Assembly (NCBI RefSeq): GCF_000264905.1
Contig: NW_006763147.1
Span: 1,355,709-1,419,708 of the forward strand
DNA: 64,000 nucleotides
Direction of reading: 5' to 3'
DNA from: Stereum hirsutum FP-91666 SS1
Taxonomy: Eukaryota; Basidiomycota; Agaricomycetes; Russulales; Stereaceae
The position numbers were made by a program, and so were the translations under genes. The number at the start of each line of letters is the position of its first letter. Position 1 is the first letter of the stretch. Positions 1 to 12,200 of this stretch are shown piece after piece. A model generated the notes under the pieces. It saw only the letters and a list, made by a program, of their open reading frames with translations, made no database searches and was not told the DNA's origin.

Positions 1-246
1 CAGGAAAAGCTTTACCTCTCGCAGCGTCGTTCTCTAGAGCAAAGTTCTTTCGTGGATTCGCTGGTCGCACGAGGTAAGTCATCTGCCACCACCTCTTTCC
101 AATGCTCCGTCATTCATTACAAGACTCTGCCACTCTCGACCTTCATACAAAGTACCTACATTCGATCGACAGTCCCTCTGAACCTTAGAGTCGCCAGGCT
201 GACGAGAAATTTCAGGCTCTAACTTCGGACCACTGATTCGACAACC

Positions 247-2061
247 ATGTCTTCACAGTCTCGCGAAAGACAGATTTCGGGGGAATCGATTGCGGCTCCC
301 AGCTACGACGAGTCACACGAAGATGAACCTCTCAAGCCATCCAAGCCGTCCTCCAACCCTCTGCCTAGAGAGTTCTGGTTTGTAATACTCATAATGTGGG
401 CCGAGCCCATCTGCGGAACGGTCATCTATCCGTTCATCAACGCTCTCGTTCGCGAGACCGGTGTCACTCATGGCGACGAGGCCAAGACGGGGTATTATGC
501 CGGCGTGATTGTAAGGCATATTCTACCTGCTGTCCGTTTTCATCGTCACACTCAACACACTTTCTTTTGAATGTGACAACGACAGGAATCGTTGTACTTC
601 GTAGGAGAGATGATCTCCGTCGTCGCCTGGGCCAAACTCTCGGATCGTTACGGAAGGAGACCCATCCTGCTCTGGGGCCAGCTCATCCTCGCAGCATCCT
701 TGTTCAGTTTTGGCGCCTCTAAAGCCTTTTGGCAGCTTTTCGTCAGTCGTTTGATACAAGGCATTGCCAATGGTAATATTGGCGTTACAAAGTCGGTCGT
801 GGCTGAAGCCACAGATTCGACCAACCGTGCCAGGGCCTTCGGTGGTATTCCTTTGGTGTGGGCTATTGGTGTTACTATTGGGTGGGTGGCCCGGCAACAT
901 TGCTTCTAGCAATACGTGAGGTTAACACGATTGTTTTGATAGTCCTTTTATAGGTGGTTACTTTGCGAACCCAGCAGATCACTGGCCGGCGCTTTTTGGT
1001 CGATATCGGTTCCTCGTAACCCACCCTTATTTTCTTCCCTGTGCCGTGATGGGCCTAATGGTCTTCATTATCTTTATAATCGTCTTCATCGGTCTGAGAG
1101 AGGTATTTAAGCCTTTTATTTTGAGACATCTAGACCATTACTGACACGGTTATTTCTGTAGACGTCTCCCATTATTCTCAGGCGCAAGGCACGCGAGTCA
1201 AAATCTGCGTCCTCAACACCCATCGAGACCGAGCGCAGCCACTTGCTTGATCACCAAGAGGGTTTCCACTACAACGGCGCCGAGCCCCTCCCACTTACTC
1301 TTCCTACCCCCGAACACGAACCTCGCTCAGCGTCAATTCGCGAAGTCTTCGGCGATCGCAACGTCGCGATCCTTCTCCTCAACATGGCCTTCCTTGCCTT
1401 CTGGGGACAATGCCAGGACGTCCTCCTTCCCCTCATGCTCTCTACCTCCGTACCGCTCGGTGGACTCGGCTTCGATCCTCGTACTATCGGTCTCATCATG
1501 GGCAGTATGGGGCTTGCGAACGGATTGATCATCTCCATGTTTCTTGCGAGGGTGGTGGATAAGTACGGGGCGAGGACGGTTTATGCAACAGCCTATAAGG
1601 GGATGCTGTTCGTCTTCCCGGCATATCCTCTACTGAATTGGTTGGCTGTGAGGGCTGGAGGGCACGCCAATTGGTCTGTATGGACTTTACTAGTCCTCCA
1701 ACTTTTCTGCGCTAGCGCGCCATATGCCTGTTACGGTCAGTTCATTTTTTCTTCTCTTCTCTACCGTCCCACTGTCTCCGAACAGGACTTAACTATGAAT
1801 GTTTCTCCAGGGACTATATACATGCTGTTCATCGACCATACTACCGATGAAGAGCTCGCTACAGTCAATGCCCTCGGACAGATGATAAACTCATCATTAA
1901 GGTCCTTAGCGCCCGTGTTCGCCACCTCGCTCTTCGCGGTCAGCGTTGAAAAGCATATACTCGGAGGGACGCTAGTATTTTGGATCTGTTCTGCGGGAGT
2001 TGTAATGGCTGTTTGGGTGACGACTAAGATCCCGAGGAGCGGCAGTAAACGTTGCGAGTAG
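247..2061 (+). CDS. MFS transporter (YCR023C/ZIFL-like)
   Basis: Predicted plasma or vacuolar membrane transporter of the major facilitator superfamily; substrate unknown. Exon 1 (247-510) starts at the first ATG after an open leader and gives a hydrophilic N-terminus followed by transmembrane segment 1 (FWFVILIMWAEPICGTVIYP). Exon 2 (586-881) carries the family signature between segments 2 and 3 (AKLSDRYGRRPILLWGQ). Exon 3 starts at 943, which restores the PFIGGYFANP motif, and ends near 1102; exon 4 starts at 1162 and holds the cytoplasmic loop and C-terminal half. Bases 1737-1811 are open and in frame but have GT and AG ends and interrupt a membrane helix, so I read them as an intron. The layout resembles yeast YCR023C and plant ZIFL proteins. 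Bases 1-246 are leader and promoter with nothing I recognise. Confidence 0.88.
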
Positions 2062-2678
2062 GCAACTTCGATGTGGGGATTCGGAAAACGATGTCGGGTG
2101 CGAGGTGCGTTTGGTTCATATGCAAGATTTTGTGCATCCTTGATGCTGATGCTTTGCCTTATGTCACAGGTTATTTTCCCTTTCTACGTAGAGTGTTTCG
2201 CAAAGTGCTTGGACTTATATCCCTAGACAGATTGCATGATGATATCTCCCACCAAAATTGTAGCGGCAAGCCAAAGGATTCTGTACTAGCCCGTTAACGA
2301 AACGGCTAAAGCCACAATAAACAATTGTAGATACAAAATTTACCCAGTACTTATATGTTCGTATTCACATTCAAGGACGGGGAGACTCAATCAATTTTGC
2401 GTAGGTGGCATCGCTGTCGAGAACTCATTGTGGCCCACGAAGATTAGAAGCAAGGCGAAGACGTAAAATAAGCTTAAGCATGGGCTTGGTGGCACCGAGA
2501 TTCGAATCGGGTCCGCGATTCTCGATCAAAGCGCCCGCAAAAAGTCAGCCACCGCATTGTTGACAGCCATGCCGTTGCCAACAGGTCTCCTGTCTTCTCA
2601 GCATCTTGCCCTTTACCACCAAAGCTTGAACGACTTACTCCTGTGCTTGAACTTGAGCTAGGCCTCGGAAAGGGTGCT
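2062..2678. other. intergenic, tRNA-like remnant inside
   Basis: Between two plus-strand genes. Apart from a tRNA-like stretch at 2488-2553, I see no coding frame with splice support. Confidence 0.5.
2488..2553 (-). pseudogene. tRNA-like remnant (Ser/Leu-like)
   Basis: On the minus strand the ends GGTGGC and GCCACC can pair as an acceptor stem. A T-loop-like TTCGAAT lies before the 3' end, and TTTGATCGAGAATC recalls a Leu/Ser anticodon arm. The D arm and the T stem do not fold cleanly, so this looks like a decayed tRNA or a tRNA-derived short repeat rather than a working gene. Confidence 0.28.
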
Positions 2679-4271
2679 ATGGCTATAGAGATTGAAACAT
2701 TAGAGGCCGTGCCCTTGAATGAGAAATCGGAGGCTTGTCAGTGGGCCAACGATGGAGACGAGCTGGTCAATCCGGTGATTGAAAGCGCAGAATTTGCTTT
2801 GAAGGTGCGCCACGACTTCCTCATATTTGGTGAATATATATGCTTACATTTGTACATTACAGGAAACTGACCTCGTTAAGATCAACCCAGAAGGTGTTAG
2901 ATCTGCGGCACAACATGTCAGGCTTCCATTCTTGTTCCTCCGACCTTATCTCATCTCATATTGAACTATTTGATATGTTTTATGAACAGGTTCATGAACG
3001 TCTTATTTCCGAGTCTTACAGCCCTCGTACATGGCGCACGCACGCCCTACACCTCTGTCCGCCCGAACCTTACGATCCGCTCAGCCCCCAGACGCGTGCC
3101 ACTCTTGACTGGGTCTTCTTCATCTCGGCCCTCAACTTCAGTTTTTGGTCTGAGAAGGAGGGTACGGATGAGAGGTATGGTGTAGAGTGGCGTGAAGGTT
3201 GGGGGAGCGAGAAGAGGAAGGTCCATACGGGATATTGGAGTCTTGTTGCCGCTGTGGACAGAGGTAAGTATTCTCGTCCAAATCTGACATCACATGGAGA
3301 CCGTGGACTCAATGATACAATGGTCACTTTGGTGTTTACAGCGCTGGAAGATGGTATCCCAATCACAGACCCAACATTCTACTGCTCCGAGATGCTCTGC
3401 CCGGACGATCTCATCGAGGAGGTATTCGCTCCGGCGCCACAATCCACGGAAACGGTGCCACTCATTCGAGAGCGGATCCAAGTGCTGCGTGAAGTCGGTT
3501 ATATCCTTTGTGAAGTCAGTCTAATATCCTCTTCCAATGCGATTCATTCGCACTGATACGTCAGAATATCAGAGTTTTGGCGGTTCTTTCCAAGGACTTC
3601 TCGAACAGTTCCAGCGTCGCCACACTGGCGAAGGCACCGCACTCCAACTCGTCCAAATGGTAACCGAAACATTTCCCTCATTCCGTGACGAAACATGGTT
3701 GGATGGACGACGAGGTATATCACCCTATCCTTCATCACATTCTGCCATATCGTGCTTACTGACATGAGATTCCCCAGTTTTCATCTGGAAGCGCGCCCAA
3801 ATCCTCGTCGCCGAAACCTGGGCCGCATTCTACCCTCCATCGCCCCTCCCATCCTCCGCGCACCCGTTTTTCCCCAAGGGAATCCATCAACTCACAATGT
3901 TCGCAGACTACCGTGTTCCTCAGATCCTGCACCACCTCCGCATCCTCACATATCCTTCTTCCCTCACTCATATCCTCAAGATGCATACACCGTTGCAGAA
4001 CGGGTCGAGGGAAGAAGTGAGTATCAGGGCGGGGAGTATCGTGGCGGTGGAGAGGGTGAGGGAGGAGATTGAGAGGCTTGTCGAGGAGAGAAGGAAGTCT
4101 AGTCTTGCTAAAGGTAATTCCGAGGCAGAGAAGGAGAGAGTGAGCAGTGTGATCATTGACTTTTATTTGTGGGATTTGGCGAAGAGAATAGAGAGCGGGA
4201 ATGATAGAATCGAGGGGACGGAGACGGATGAGATCGTCCCTGCTCATCGGACGAGGAGTATCTGGTATTGA
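2679..4271 (+). CDS. QNG1: queuosine salvage glycosylase/hydrolase (QNG1, DUF2419)
   Basis: Releases queuine base from queuosine 5'-phosphate so it can be reused by tRNA-guanine transglycosylase; expected in the cytosol. The start is ATG 2679 (MAIEIETLEAVPL); there is no nearer upstream ATG in frame. Splicing out 2798-2863 and a second intron ending at 2990 gives INPEGVRSAAQHVHERL, the family's N-terminal block. Then come the conserved LDWVFFISALNFSFWSE, a GRRVFIWKRAQI block and FADYRVPQ, which contains the conserved aspartate, ending with RTRSIWY at the C-terminus. All family blocks are in order and unbroken across about five introns. The identification rests on these blocks, characterised in human C9orf64/QNG1 and bacterial homologues. 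Confidence 0.92.
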
Positions 4272-4677
4272 GGGTATAAATCAAGGTTTGAATTCGTACT
4301 AACTAACTTACTGACTGCAGCCGGCTCTCTGGCTGATGGTGGGCGGTGCTTAATTTACTGTATGTGCTCTTGGGTATTTTGCGTTACACTTCTTGATCTT
4401 ACTATTCCTACTACTTACTGCCAATGGTTAATATATATCTCGTCATCATAGCCAGTCCATATGAGACTCTGATCATCATCTTCGTCTGGACCAGCGCTTC
4501 AAAGTCATGGTGCCACTGTGGCGCGACAGCAACGAAGAAGTGTTCAAGAAAAAGAATAGCATTCTTGCAGCAAGACATACTCAGCACAACAGAACGACGT
4601 CCCTGCCATAAGTCTGACCAGCCAAGAAAAAAAACAGGCCCACCAACGTAACATTATATCCGAACCACCTAATGTAC
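4272..4677. other. convergent intergenic region
   Basis: 3' sides of QNG1 and the SNF5-type gene face each other here. No open frame or RNA gene recognised. Confidence 0.5.
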
Positions 4678-6706
4678 CTACCTCCGCCTCGTCCTCGTCG
4701 AACTCTGAAACTTCGACGTCTCCCTCCTCAACCTCCTCGTCGCTCTCTCCCTCTCAATTTCCCTTCTCTCCACCTCCTCTGCCGTCAATTCCTCCCATCT
4801 TGTCCCAAACTCCTCCGCTTCCTGCCAGTCTCTCCATACACTCCTCAACACCTGTGGCCCCCTCCCCTGCTTCGGCGCCCTTCCCCATCCTAAGCCCAGT
4901 CCCGTTTTATCCTTCAATAACCCCGCCCCACTCCGGTCACGTTCCTTATCCCTTTGCTCTTTTGTCATTGCATCTTGTGGTTGATTGTGGTTAGCAAGGG
5001 CGGCGTTGTTAGAGGCGGCAGAGTCGATCACGCCCCATTCGATGGCGTCCCGTTTGTGCTTGATGAGTTCCTCGTGGATGGCATGTGCAATGAGCGGAAT
5101 GGCTTCTCCTGAAAGACCGAGGTCGAGGCAGAGTTGACGGGTGAAGTCTTCAGGTGTGAGGGGAGAGCGTAGGTCCCATTCGATGTGGTCTGTCAAATGG
5201 TGGTTGTCTACTTGAACATCGATCTGCCGTAACGATGGAGCGTGTTTGATAGAGAACCGGTTCAATACTAAACGCGGAGGGATGCAGAATGCACGTTTAC
5301 GCACCGCGAGCACAACTCTGCATTCTGGGACTTCGTCTGCTCGGTATGTCTCCTCTCCGTCTACATCCATATCCGCAAGCACGTCCACAGCGAGGTCCAT
5401 ACCACCCACGCCCTCCATCTCCTCCAATTGAGCTCTGATCTGGGTAGCTACTGTTTCCACCCATGGTGCGTGTGGAATATCCAGGTCCGTGCAGAATGTC
5501 CGTGCGAACGATTCGGGCGTGACGAGTTTCTCGTGCAGGTTCCATACGAAACAGTCTCGTATACGATGCGTGTCTGTCTCGAATTCGACACGGATAGGGA
5601 CAAGGGCAGAAGGAAGACGTGACTGCTCCTGCATAGAGTCCTGCGAGCTATGTACGCCAAAGCGGCCACCAGTAAGTGAAAGCAATATTAGACCCCACAA
5701 GAGAGCAAAAGACACGCACAAGTTCTCATGTAGCGTCGGGTACACCTTCTTCGACGTGATGAATCTACCCGGCGGAACCAACCCCAAATAACTCTGATCT
5801 AACTCCGTTCCACGTCCATCTCTATCCCTTTCCCTTTCTCTGGCCGACTGCACCGGCGTCCCCGTAAGACCCCTCTGAGTTCTCTGCGTCCTCAACGCCG
5901 TCCTCGTCCCCCCACTTGCCACAAAATCACTCCCATCAGAGTCAACCTCTCCCGCATCCGGAATATCATCTCCCGATCCCGGGTCTGCATAGCTCACTAC
6001 ATTCCCTCTTCGAGGTCTGCCGGAACTGGTGCCTGTGGCAGCGACATGCGCTGCAAGGGAGGTGTTGTTAAGAATCGGTTGGACGAGAAGGGTGGTACCA
6101 GTGCGAAGACGGGACGCATAGGTGGAATGAAGAGCCTGCGTGGCGGTGGGAACGGTTGTGCGTAGTCGGCCATCGTGGGATGAAGGACGAGGGGGAGGGG
6201 CTGGCGCGGGTGGAGGAACGTAATATGATGTCTGTTGTGTCTGTTGTTGTTGGTATTGTATTGGTTGTTGGTACTGCGGTTGAGATGCTGTTATGGGTGC
6301 TGGCGCGATGGGTGTTGGTGTTCGGGGTGTGGGCGCGAGATTGCTACTTTTCGTGGGTTTGCTTCGACGAGAGCTCGTTCGTGGCGGCGGTGTAGACCTA
6401 CTGGACCAGTTTTGCAGATTTTGTTGGTATCCTATTCAAGGAAAAATAAGCCAAAGTAAGTCACGTCACATGGTTTGAGGGTTGTGGGGTGAAAGTAAAA
6501 GGAAAAGAAATGAGAAATGAGTACGAACTACTGCTCTGTTGTGGCGTAGGCGTTGCTGGTGCCGGTGTCGGTGCGGCATATGTTTGTTGATACTGCCCGC
6601 CAAAATTTGCTGCATTGGATAGCTGATTGATGGTCTGACGCAGCTGAGAGTCGGACATGCCAGTGAAGTTGACGGTGGGGATGTTCCCGTTCGTGTTCGA
6701 GGCCAT
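4678..6706 (-). CDS. SNF5: SNF5/SMARCB1-type chromatin remodelling subunit
   Basis: Core subunit of a SWI/SNF or RSC-type nucleosome remodeller, nuclear. Three exons by my reading: 6706-6532, 6431-5720 and 5647-4678, about 618 residues. The N-terminal half is Gln/Pro/Ser/Thr rich (AAPTPAPATPTPQQ, then poly-Gln/Tyr), as usual for fungal SNF5. The C-terminal half has the two SNF5 repeats: VPIRVEFETDTHRIRDCFVW...LHEKLVTPESFARTFC, then VDNHHLTDHIEWDLRSPLTP...FTRQLCLDLGL. A basic, charged helix rich in Glu and Arg ends the protein. The splice 5720/5647 (donor GTGCGT, acceptor ATAG) gives a continuous LHENFSQDSM. I cannot tell SNF5 from its paralogue SFH1 without a tree. Divergent from the polymerase gene with 301 bases between start codons. 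Confidence 0.92.
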
Positions 6707-7007
6707 TACTTATATACGCGAACCGAGCCTGATGTCAGCGTTTACGTTACGCCAGAGCTGTGTTCCTTTTCCAAACTCTGCTGTGTTCTCTCAGGTTCCC
6801 CGATTCTGGAGGTGCGCGTCAAATTTTCGAAAAAATATCCATCGGTATAAGCAGGCTCACCTCTTCTGCCAGTCGGTCTCCAGGAAGTGAAGGTTGGAGG
6901 AGAGCAGAACGTGTCCGACGCGTCGCGTCGAAATTTCGCCGCCAAGTCGCGACTCCCACGCGTGTATTTTCTTTCCCGCCGATTTTTCTTCGTGCTTTCC
7001 AACTGGC
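6707..7007. promoter_or_regulatory. shared divergent promoter, SNF5 / polymerase X
   Basis: Only 301 bases separate the two start codons, so both genes must be driven from here. No canonical TATA box is evident. Inferred from gene arrangement only. Confidence 0.5.
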
Positions 7008-8987
7008 ATGATCTCTCGGGCCTTCGCCTCGTCCAGCCGCTCCGTTCGCCCCACATCCTTAAAATTATGCATACGACAGCCGGCTTATTCGACCAGCAAC
7101 TCTCCTGGTCCGAACGAAGGCATTATCAAACTTCTTACTCATAGTGCGTTGCATCCCCACCCTCGGAAGAAAAAGATTAGATACTCACTTTGAACACTGA
7201 ATAGATATTCAGGAGGAGTCCTCACTCGAAAACCGGAATGCATATAAAATTCGGTCCTTCCAAACCGCGATTAATGTCATCAAGACCCTGGACTATCCTC
7301 TAAAGTCCGGGAAGGAGGCGGAGAAGGTGCGTCGCGGTCTCCTGTTTCGAGGAGCAACGTAACTTAACAGCTTTCTGGTATCTCTTTGGTGGTATGAATA
7401 GTTGAGGGGAATAGGACCGAAGATTTCAGCACGAATAGATGCCTTCATAAACGGGAAAGTCTATGTCTGTAGGCATCGCTCATTCTTCGCTCCATCCACA
7501 GGTCAAACTAACCTCTCGGCCATGACTACGTCGATATTCACGGCGTATAGGATGAGGGACCTAAAACGCAGGCTAAAGCCCTGAAAAAAACCAAGGCTGC
7601 GAGCTTGTTTCAGACCGTTCCGGGCGTGGGGTATGTGGTTAACCTTCTTCCAGCATGTGAACGTAGTCTAACGACACTATGTTCAGCGAGGCGACGGCGA
7701 TGAAGCTAGTGAACGCCGGATGTACTTCTATCAAGGACATGCGCAAACCGGAATACTTTGATATGCTCACGCCCGCTCAGAAGGTAGGATTGATGTATAT
7801 CGATCATTTGGACATGCCGGTCACACGAGAACAGTCTGAGAGTGTTGCTGTACGCCTTTCTCCCTGCCCTTTCTCGAGGACTGAACGATAATCTCATACT
7901 CTCATCGGGTGAATCTCAGGATTTCATCCGAGATCACATCTCTTCGAAGTTCGAGATCGTCCACTCAGGAAGCTAGTATGTCCCCTCATCATTCATCCCT
8001 CTCCTAAACTCACGCAACCACAGCCGTCGCAAAGCCCTCACCTCCTCCGACATCGACATCCTCCTCTTCCACCCCTCATACGTCCACATCCCCTTTCCCA
8101 ACGTCCTCCCACCAGACCCTTCCACCATCAACTCCACATCCGTCGGACCATCCTCCCTCACGCGCGGCAACGCCCCCGTCCCGTTTCGGTCCACGTCACA
8201 TACGAAAGAACAAAGACTTGCGAGTCCGTTGTTGATGGATGTCGTGAGGCCGCTGGAGGATTCTGGGTTGTTGGCTGCGACGTTGAGTGGGGGGCCGAGG
8301 AAGTGGCAGGGCGTGACTATCATACCAGGGAGGATGAATGGGAGGGTAAACGGGAATGGCAATGGGAAGGGAAAGGAGGTGGTGATGGAGCATGGGAATG
8401 GGAATGGCGGTCAGGAAGGTATGGAAGGACTGACGGGTGGAAATGGTCATGGTAACGGGAGTGTGGCCTTCGATGTAGACGATGGTAATAAGTGGCAGAA
8501 TACTGGGCAGAGGCTGAGAGATATCAGGGCTACGCGGGGTATATACCGCAGACTCGATCTAAAGTATGTGTCCTGCTTTTCCTTTGCATTTCGAAGATTA
8601 GGATGACTGACACTTACGTGCTTGCACACCAGTCTCGCACCAATGGGTTCACGCGGCGCCGCCCTTCTCGCTCTCACCGGCGACGTCGATTTCGTCCGCA
8701 CATGCCGCATCAACGCCATCAAGCTCGGCATGCATCTCAACGAGTTTGGACTCTGGCGATGGAATGACTCCGCCTCGCCACCACCCTTACCCGACCTCGT
8801 ACGTCGAAACTCGAAGTACGCAAAGGAGAGGGAGCAGAGACATAAGGAGGAGGCAGAGAGGAGGAAGAATGCGAGGGGCTGGTGGGAGCTGGTTGAGGGG
8901 GAGTCGGAGGAGGGGATTTTGAGAGAGTTGGGGATGGGGTGGGTGCCGCCGGAGAAGAGGAATTTTAGGTTTTTGACGAGTAGGTAG
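7008..8987 (+). CDS. family X DNA polymerase (Pol beta-like), probably mitochondrial
   Basis: Gap-filling DNA polymerase of base-excision or end-joining repair. The first 30 residues (MISRAFASSSRSVRPTSLKL) are rich in Arg and Ser without acidic residues, like a mitochondrial presequence. Next comes the lyase-type helical region (LENRNAYKIRSFQTAINVIK). Two helix-hairpin-helix motifs follow (LRGIGPKISARIDAF and VPGVGEATAMKLV), then the nucleotidyltransferase core. There HSGSYRRKALTSSDIDILLF supplies two catalytic aspartates (DID), and RRLDLKLAP, formed across the intron at about 8563-8631, supplies the third. The C-terminus has LTGDVDFVRTCRINAIKLG and LNEFGLW. Unusual are a Gly/Asn-rich low-complexity insert (residues encoded by about 8331-8460) in the palm and a Glu/Arg-rich tail. 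All catalytic residues are present, so it should be active. Confidence 0.9.
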
Positions 8988-9235
8988 TCCTGGTGCACGA
9001 TACGGGGGTCGTGACGCTGGGCTTGTCTGTGGTTCGTCCTTATGTGTGTCTTATGTTATGTTGTCATATAATGCTATCGCCACTCTACTCGCTGTTCATC
9101 GACCCAGTTGAGCTGACCTTTTCGGGGATACTTCCTGCGACCATCATCCCACGAGGTGTCCATCGCTCATATATTCTGCGCCATAAAAACTAGATGATAT
9201 AGGATCTCCGATCGGAATGTGTAAGTATAAGTTAG

Positions 9236-12200
9236 TTACAGAATAGTTTGGCCCGTTCTCGGGTCCCATACATGTATTGTCTTATCAAGCGACGCAGAGA
9301 GGATTCGCCTCCCATCAATAGAAAACTCGATCGACGACATCGTCCCAGAATGACCTTGAAGTGGCGTAAGTAATACCTCCTCCTCCGACTCGACATCCCA
9401 CATATGAATGGTCTTATCCGGCAGTGCAGCCGCAATATAGTTTCCCGCAGGCGAGAACGCCAAAGCGGTAGGTCCGCCCTGGACTCTGGTACTCTTGGAG
9501 CGTGTAGGGATATTTTTCCTCGACCAACCACTCGCGGAATTGAACAACTGCGTCCAGACGATGATGGATCCGTCTCTTCCCGCGGTCGCGATATGGGTAC
9601 TGTCGAGGGAGAAAACGACAGGCGACATTGTTGCACGACGCGCCTTTATTGGCTCGCCTTGCAGCTCTTTGCGTTCCTCTGCTGCATCCCAGAGTCTGAT
9701 TGTTTTGTCAGCCGAGCTGGAGATTATGTTATTACCGCTTGGAAGGAAGGCCACGGAGGTGACTGAAGCATTGTGTCCAGAAAGTTGGAAAAGGCTTTCG
9801 CCCGTTTGTGCGTCCCAGACACGTATTGTATGGTCCTGGGAGGCGGATGTGATGTGTTTGCCATCAGGGGAGAACGCGATAGATGTAATCCCTCCAGAAT
9901 GCCCACGCAATGGCTCAAAAAGCCGTGCGTCTGTACTCGCGTCCCATAGACGTATCGTTTCGTCTGCAGAGCCCGAGGCGATCAATCTTCTATCGGACGG
10001 GGAGAATTTAACGCACAGCACTTCGGCTTGGTGTCCTATGAGTGGCCTGAGGACGTGGTCTCCGGAGTGTGCGTTCCACACACGAACTGTGTTGTCTTTA
10101 GACCCGGATGCGATAAAGTGTCCGTCAGCAGAGAAGACGGCGCATGTAATATCGTCGGTGTGCCCTCGGAATGGGTGGTGGGCTAGTAATGCACCCGTCT
10201 CTGCGTTCCATGCAAGCAGAGTACCGTCGATCGAGCAAGAGACGATGCGTTTCCCGTCGGAAGAGTATGCGACTGCCCAAATGCCATCCTTGTGGCCGCT
10301 GAAGGGCTGTAGGACGAGGGTACCTGTGCGGCTATCCCAGACACGAATCGTGAAATCATCTGAACCCGATACAAGGTACCGGCTGTTTGGGGAGAACACG
10401 ATAGACCTGACGCGGTCTGCGTGACCGAGAAACTGTCGCAGGAGTTGTCTACTCTCTATGTTCCAGATGTAGATGTTCTTGTCGTACGAGCCACAGGCGA
10501 GTAGTTCCATATTGGGCGCGAACGACAATGACAGGACGGCTCCGATTCCACGTCGTATTTTGAGTGATGTCTTTGGCCGCAGACTGCCATTAGTGGCCGT
10601 GAAATTCCACACATGAATGATGCCGTTCAAGGAACCAGAAGCGAACAACTGTCCCTTTCGAGAGAACGCGCCCGATGTAATGGCTGCATCGTGGACTTTG
10701 TCAGGTACTGCGACCAAAGTGCCCTTCTGTGCATGCCAGACGCGGATCGTAGCGTCATGAGAGCCAGAGACGATATAAGTGCCACTCTGTGGCGAGTATA
10801 ACACCAAACAGACCGTCAGAGTGTGCCCTGTAAGCGGCCATGGACGAATGATGCGGCCAGTGTTCGCATCTGTGACACTGATGGTGCAATCGTACGAGCC
10901 TGACACGATGTGTTTTCCATCCGGAGAATACGCAAGAGCTGTGATGCCTCGGGTATGTCCTGAGGATATCTCCCGCGAGTCTGAGCCTGGTCGAGCATGG
11001 TAGATGTGGAGCTTGCTTTTGTAAGATCCCAAGGCGAGGTAGTTCTGGTCGGGAGAGAGGGCGATGGAGATATTATCTTTGGCGACCCATGTTGCACCAG
11101 GGCTAGACGCTATACCATTCCACAGAAAGTAAGTACAGATCCTCAGTATAAAGTAAATGCCGCTGACCAGCTCTCATACGAGAAAGCCAGAGTGCAATTT
11201 CGTGAGCTTCAGGATCTTGAGCACTCATAGCTAGAAGTTTGTCGACAAGAGGCCCTGCTGCCTCGATCGAGAGGTATCTCATCAAGCTATGCAGCTGGGA
11301 ACTGCCATGTCGAAGGAAGCCGTGCATGATAGCTCTCAAGATGAACAGCTGGAAGCCTTGGAATTTCGTTGCACCAGCGAATATGTTATTGAGCATAGTG
11401 AAGAGCTCGGGCACCTCTCCTAGTGCACGAAATCCCTGCGCTAGGATCAACATCAGGGACAAATTCATTCAATGAAGATGCGATAGACGTACGTGAGTCT
11501 ATCAGAGTCGTCAGCATGTGTTGCAGCGGCCTCCTTCGGTCCGTCTGATTGGGGTCGGTAAGTAATCGCCTGATATCCTTCATAAGTCGAAGTGCAAGGT
11601 GGTAAAGGTCTTGTTCTATCCACTGTGGCAACTCTACTTCTCTGTGCTTGATGTCCGATATTCCTTTCCAGTCAGCGGTGAAAGAAGTTCCAGAACTGAA
11701 ATCGTTGTCACGTTCGAAGGAGGCCCGCGGAATATACGAAGCCCCAATTCCGCTTTCCATAATGGAACTATGGAGCAATTGTCCTGGAAGGATGCGACGG
11801 CCTCCACCTAGGTGAGGCCTATCACTAAGCTGAGCTCACATCCAAAAGGGTATTCACGATATGGTATAACGCTCACCACCAAGTAAGGCTATGTGGTGTG
11901 CGATAAGACAATCTTTTCCAAGGGATGAGCTCGAAAGGCCACCACCCAGGTGTGAGAGACGGGTGATGTTCGGCATGCTTCGTGGTACCCCACTTTGCTT
12001 CGAGAGGTCTCATGCGCAAGCCAGCAGCAGTAGCTTCGTAACACATCCAGCGAAGGGGAGGAACGGGTCGGTGTAATTCTTGATGTTTGACGTTTCCACC
12101 ACCTCTATAATACCGATAAGCGTGAGCCGACTTGAACAAAAACATAGGCGTTACATGTCTGAGTGACTGCCAACAAACCAGACTTCTTTGGTATGTGGGA

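Noticed and set aside
9495..10424. 309-codon plus-strand frame
   Set aside because: It lies wholly antisense to the WD40 repeats, which are strongly conserved on the minus strand; its own repetitiveness only mirrors them.
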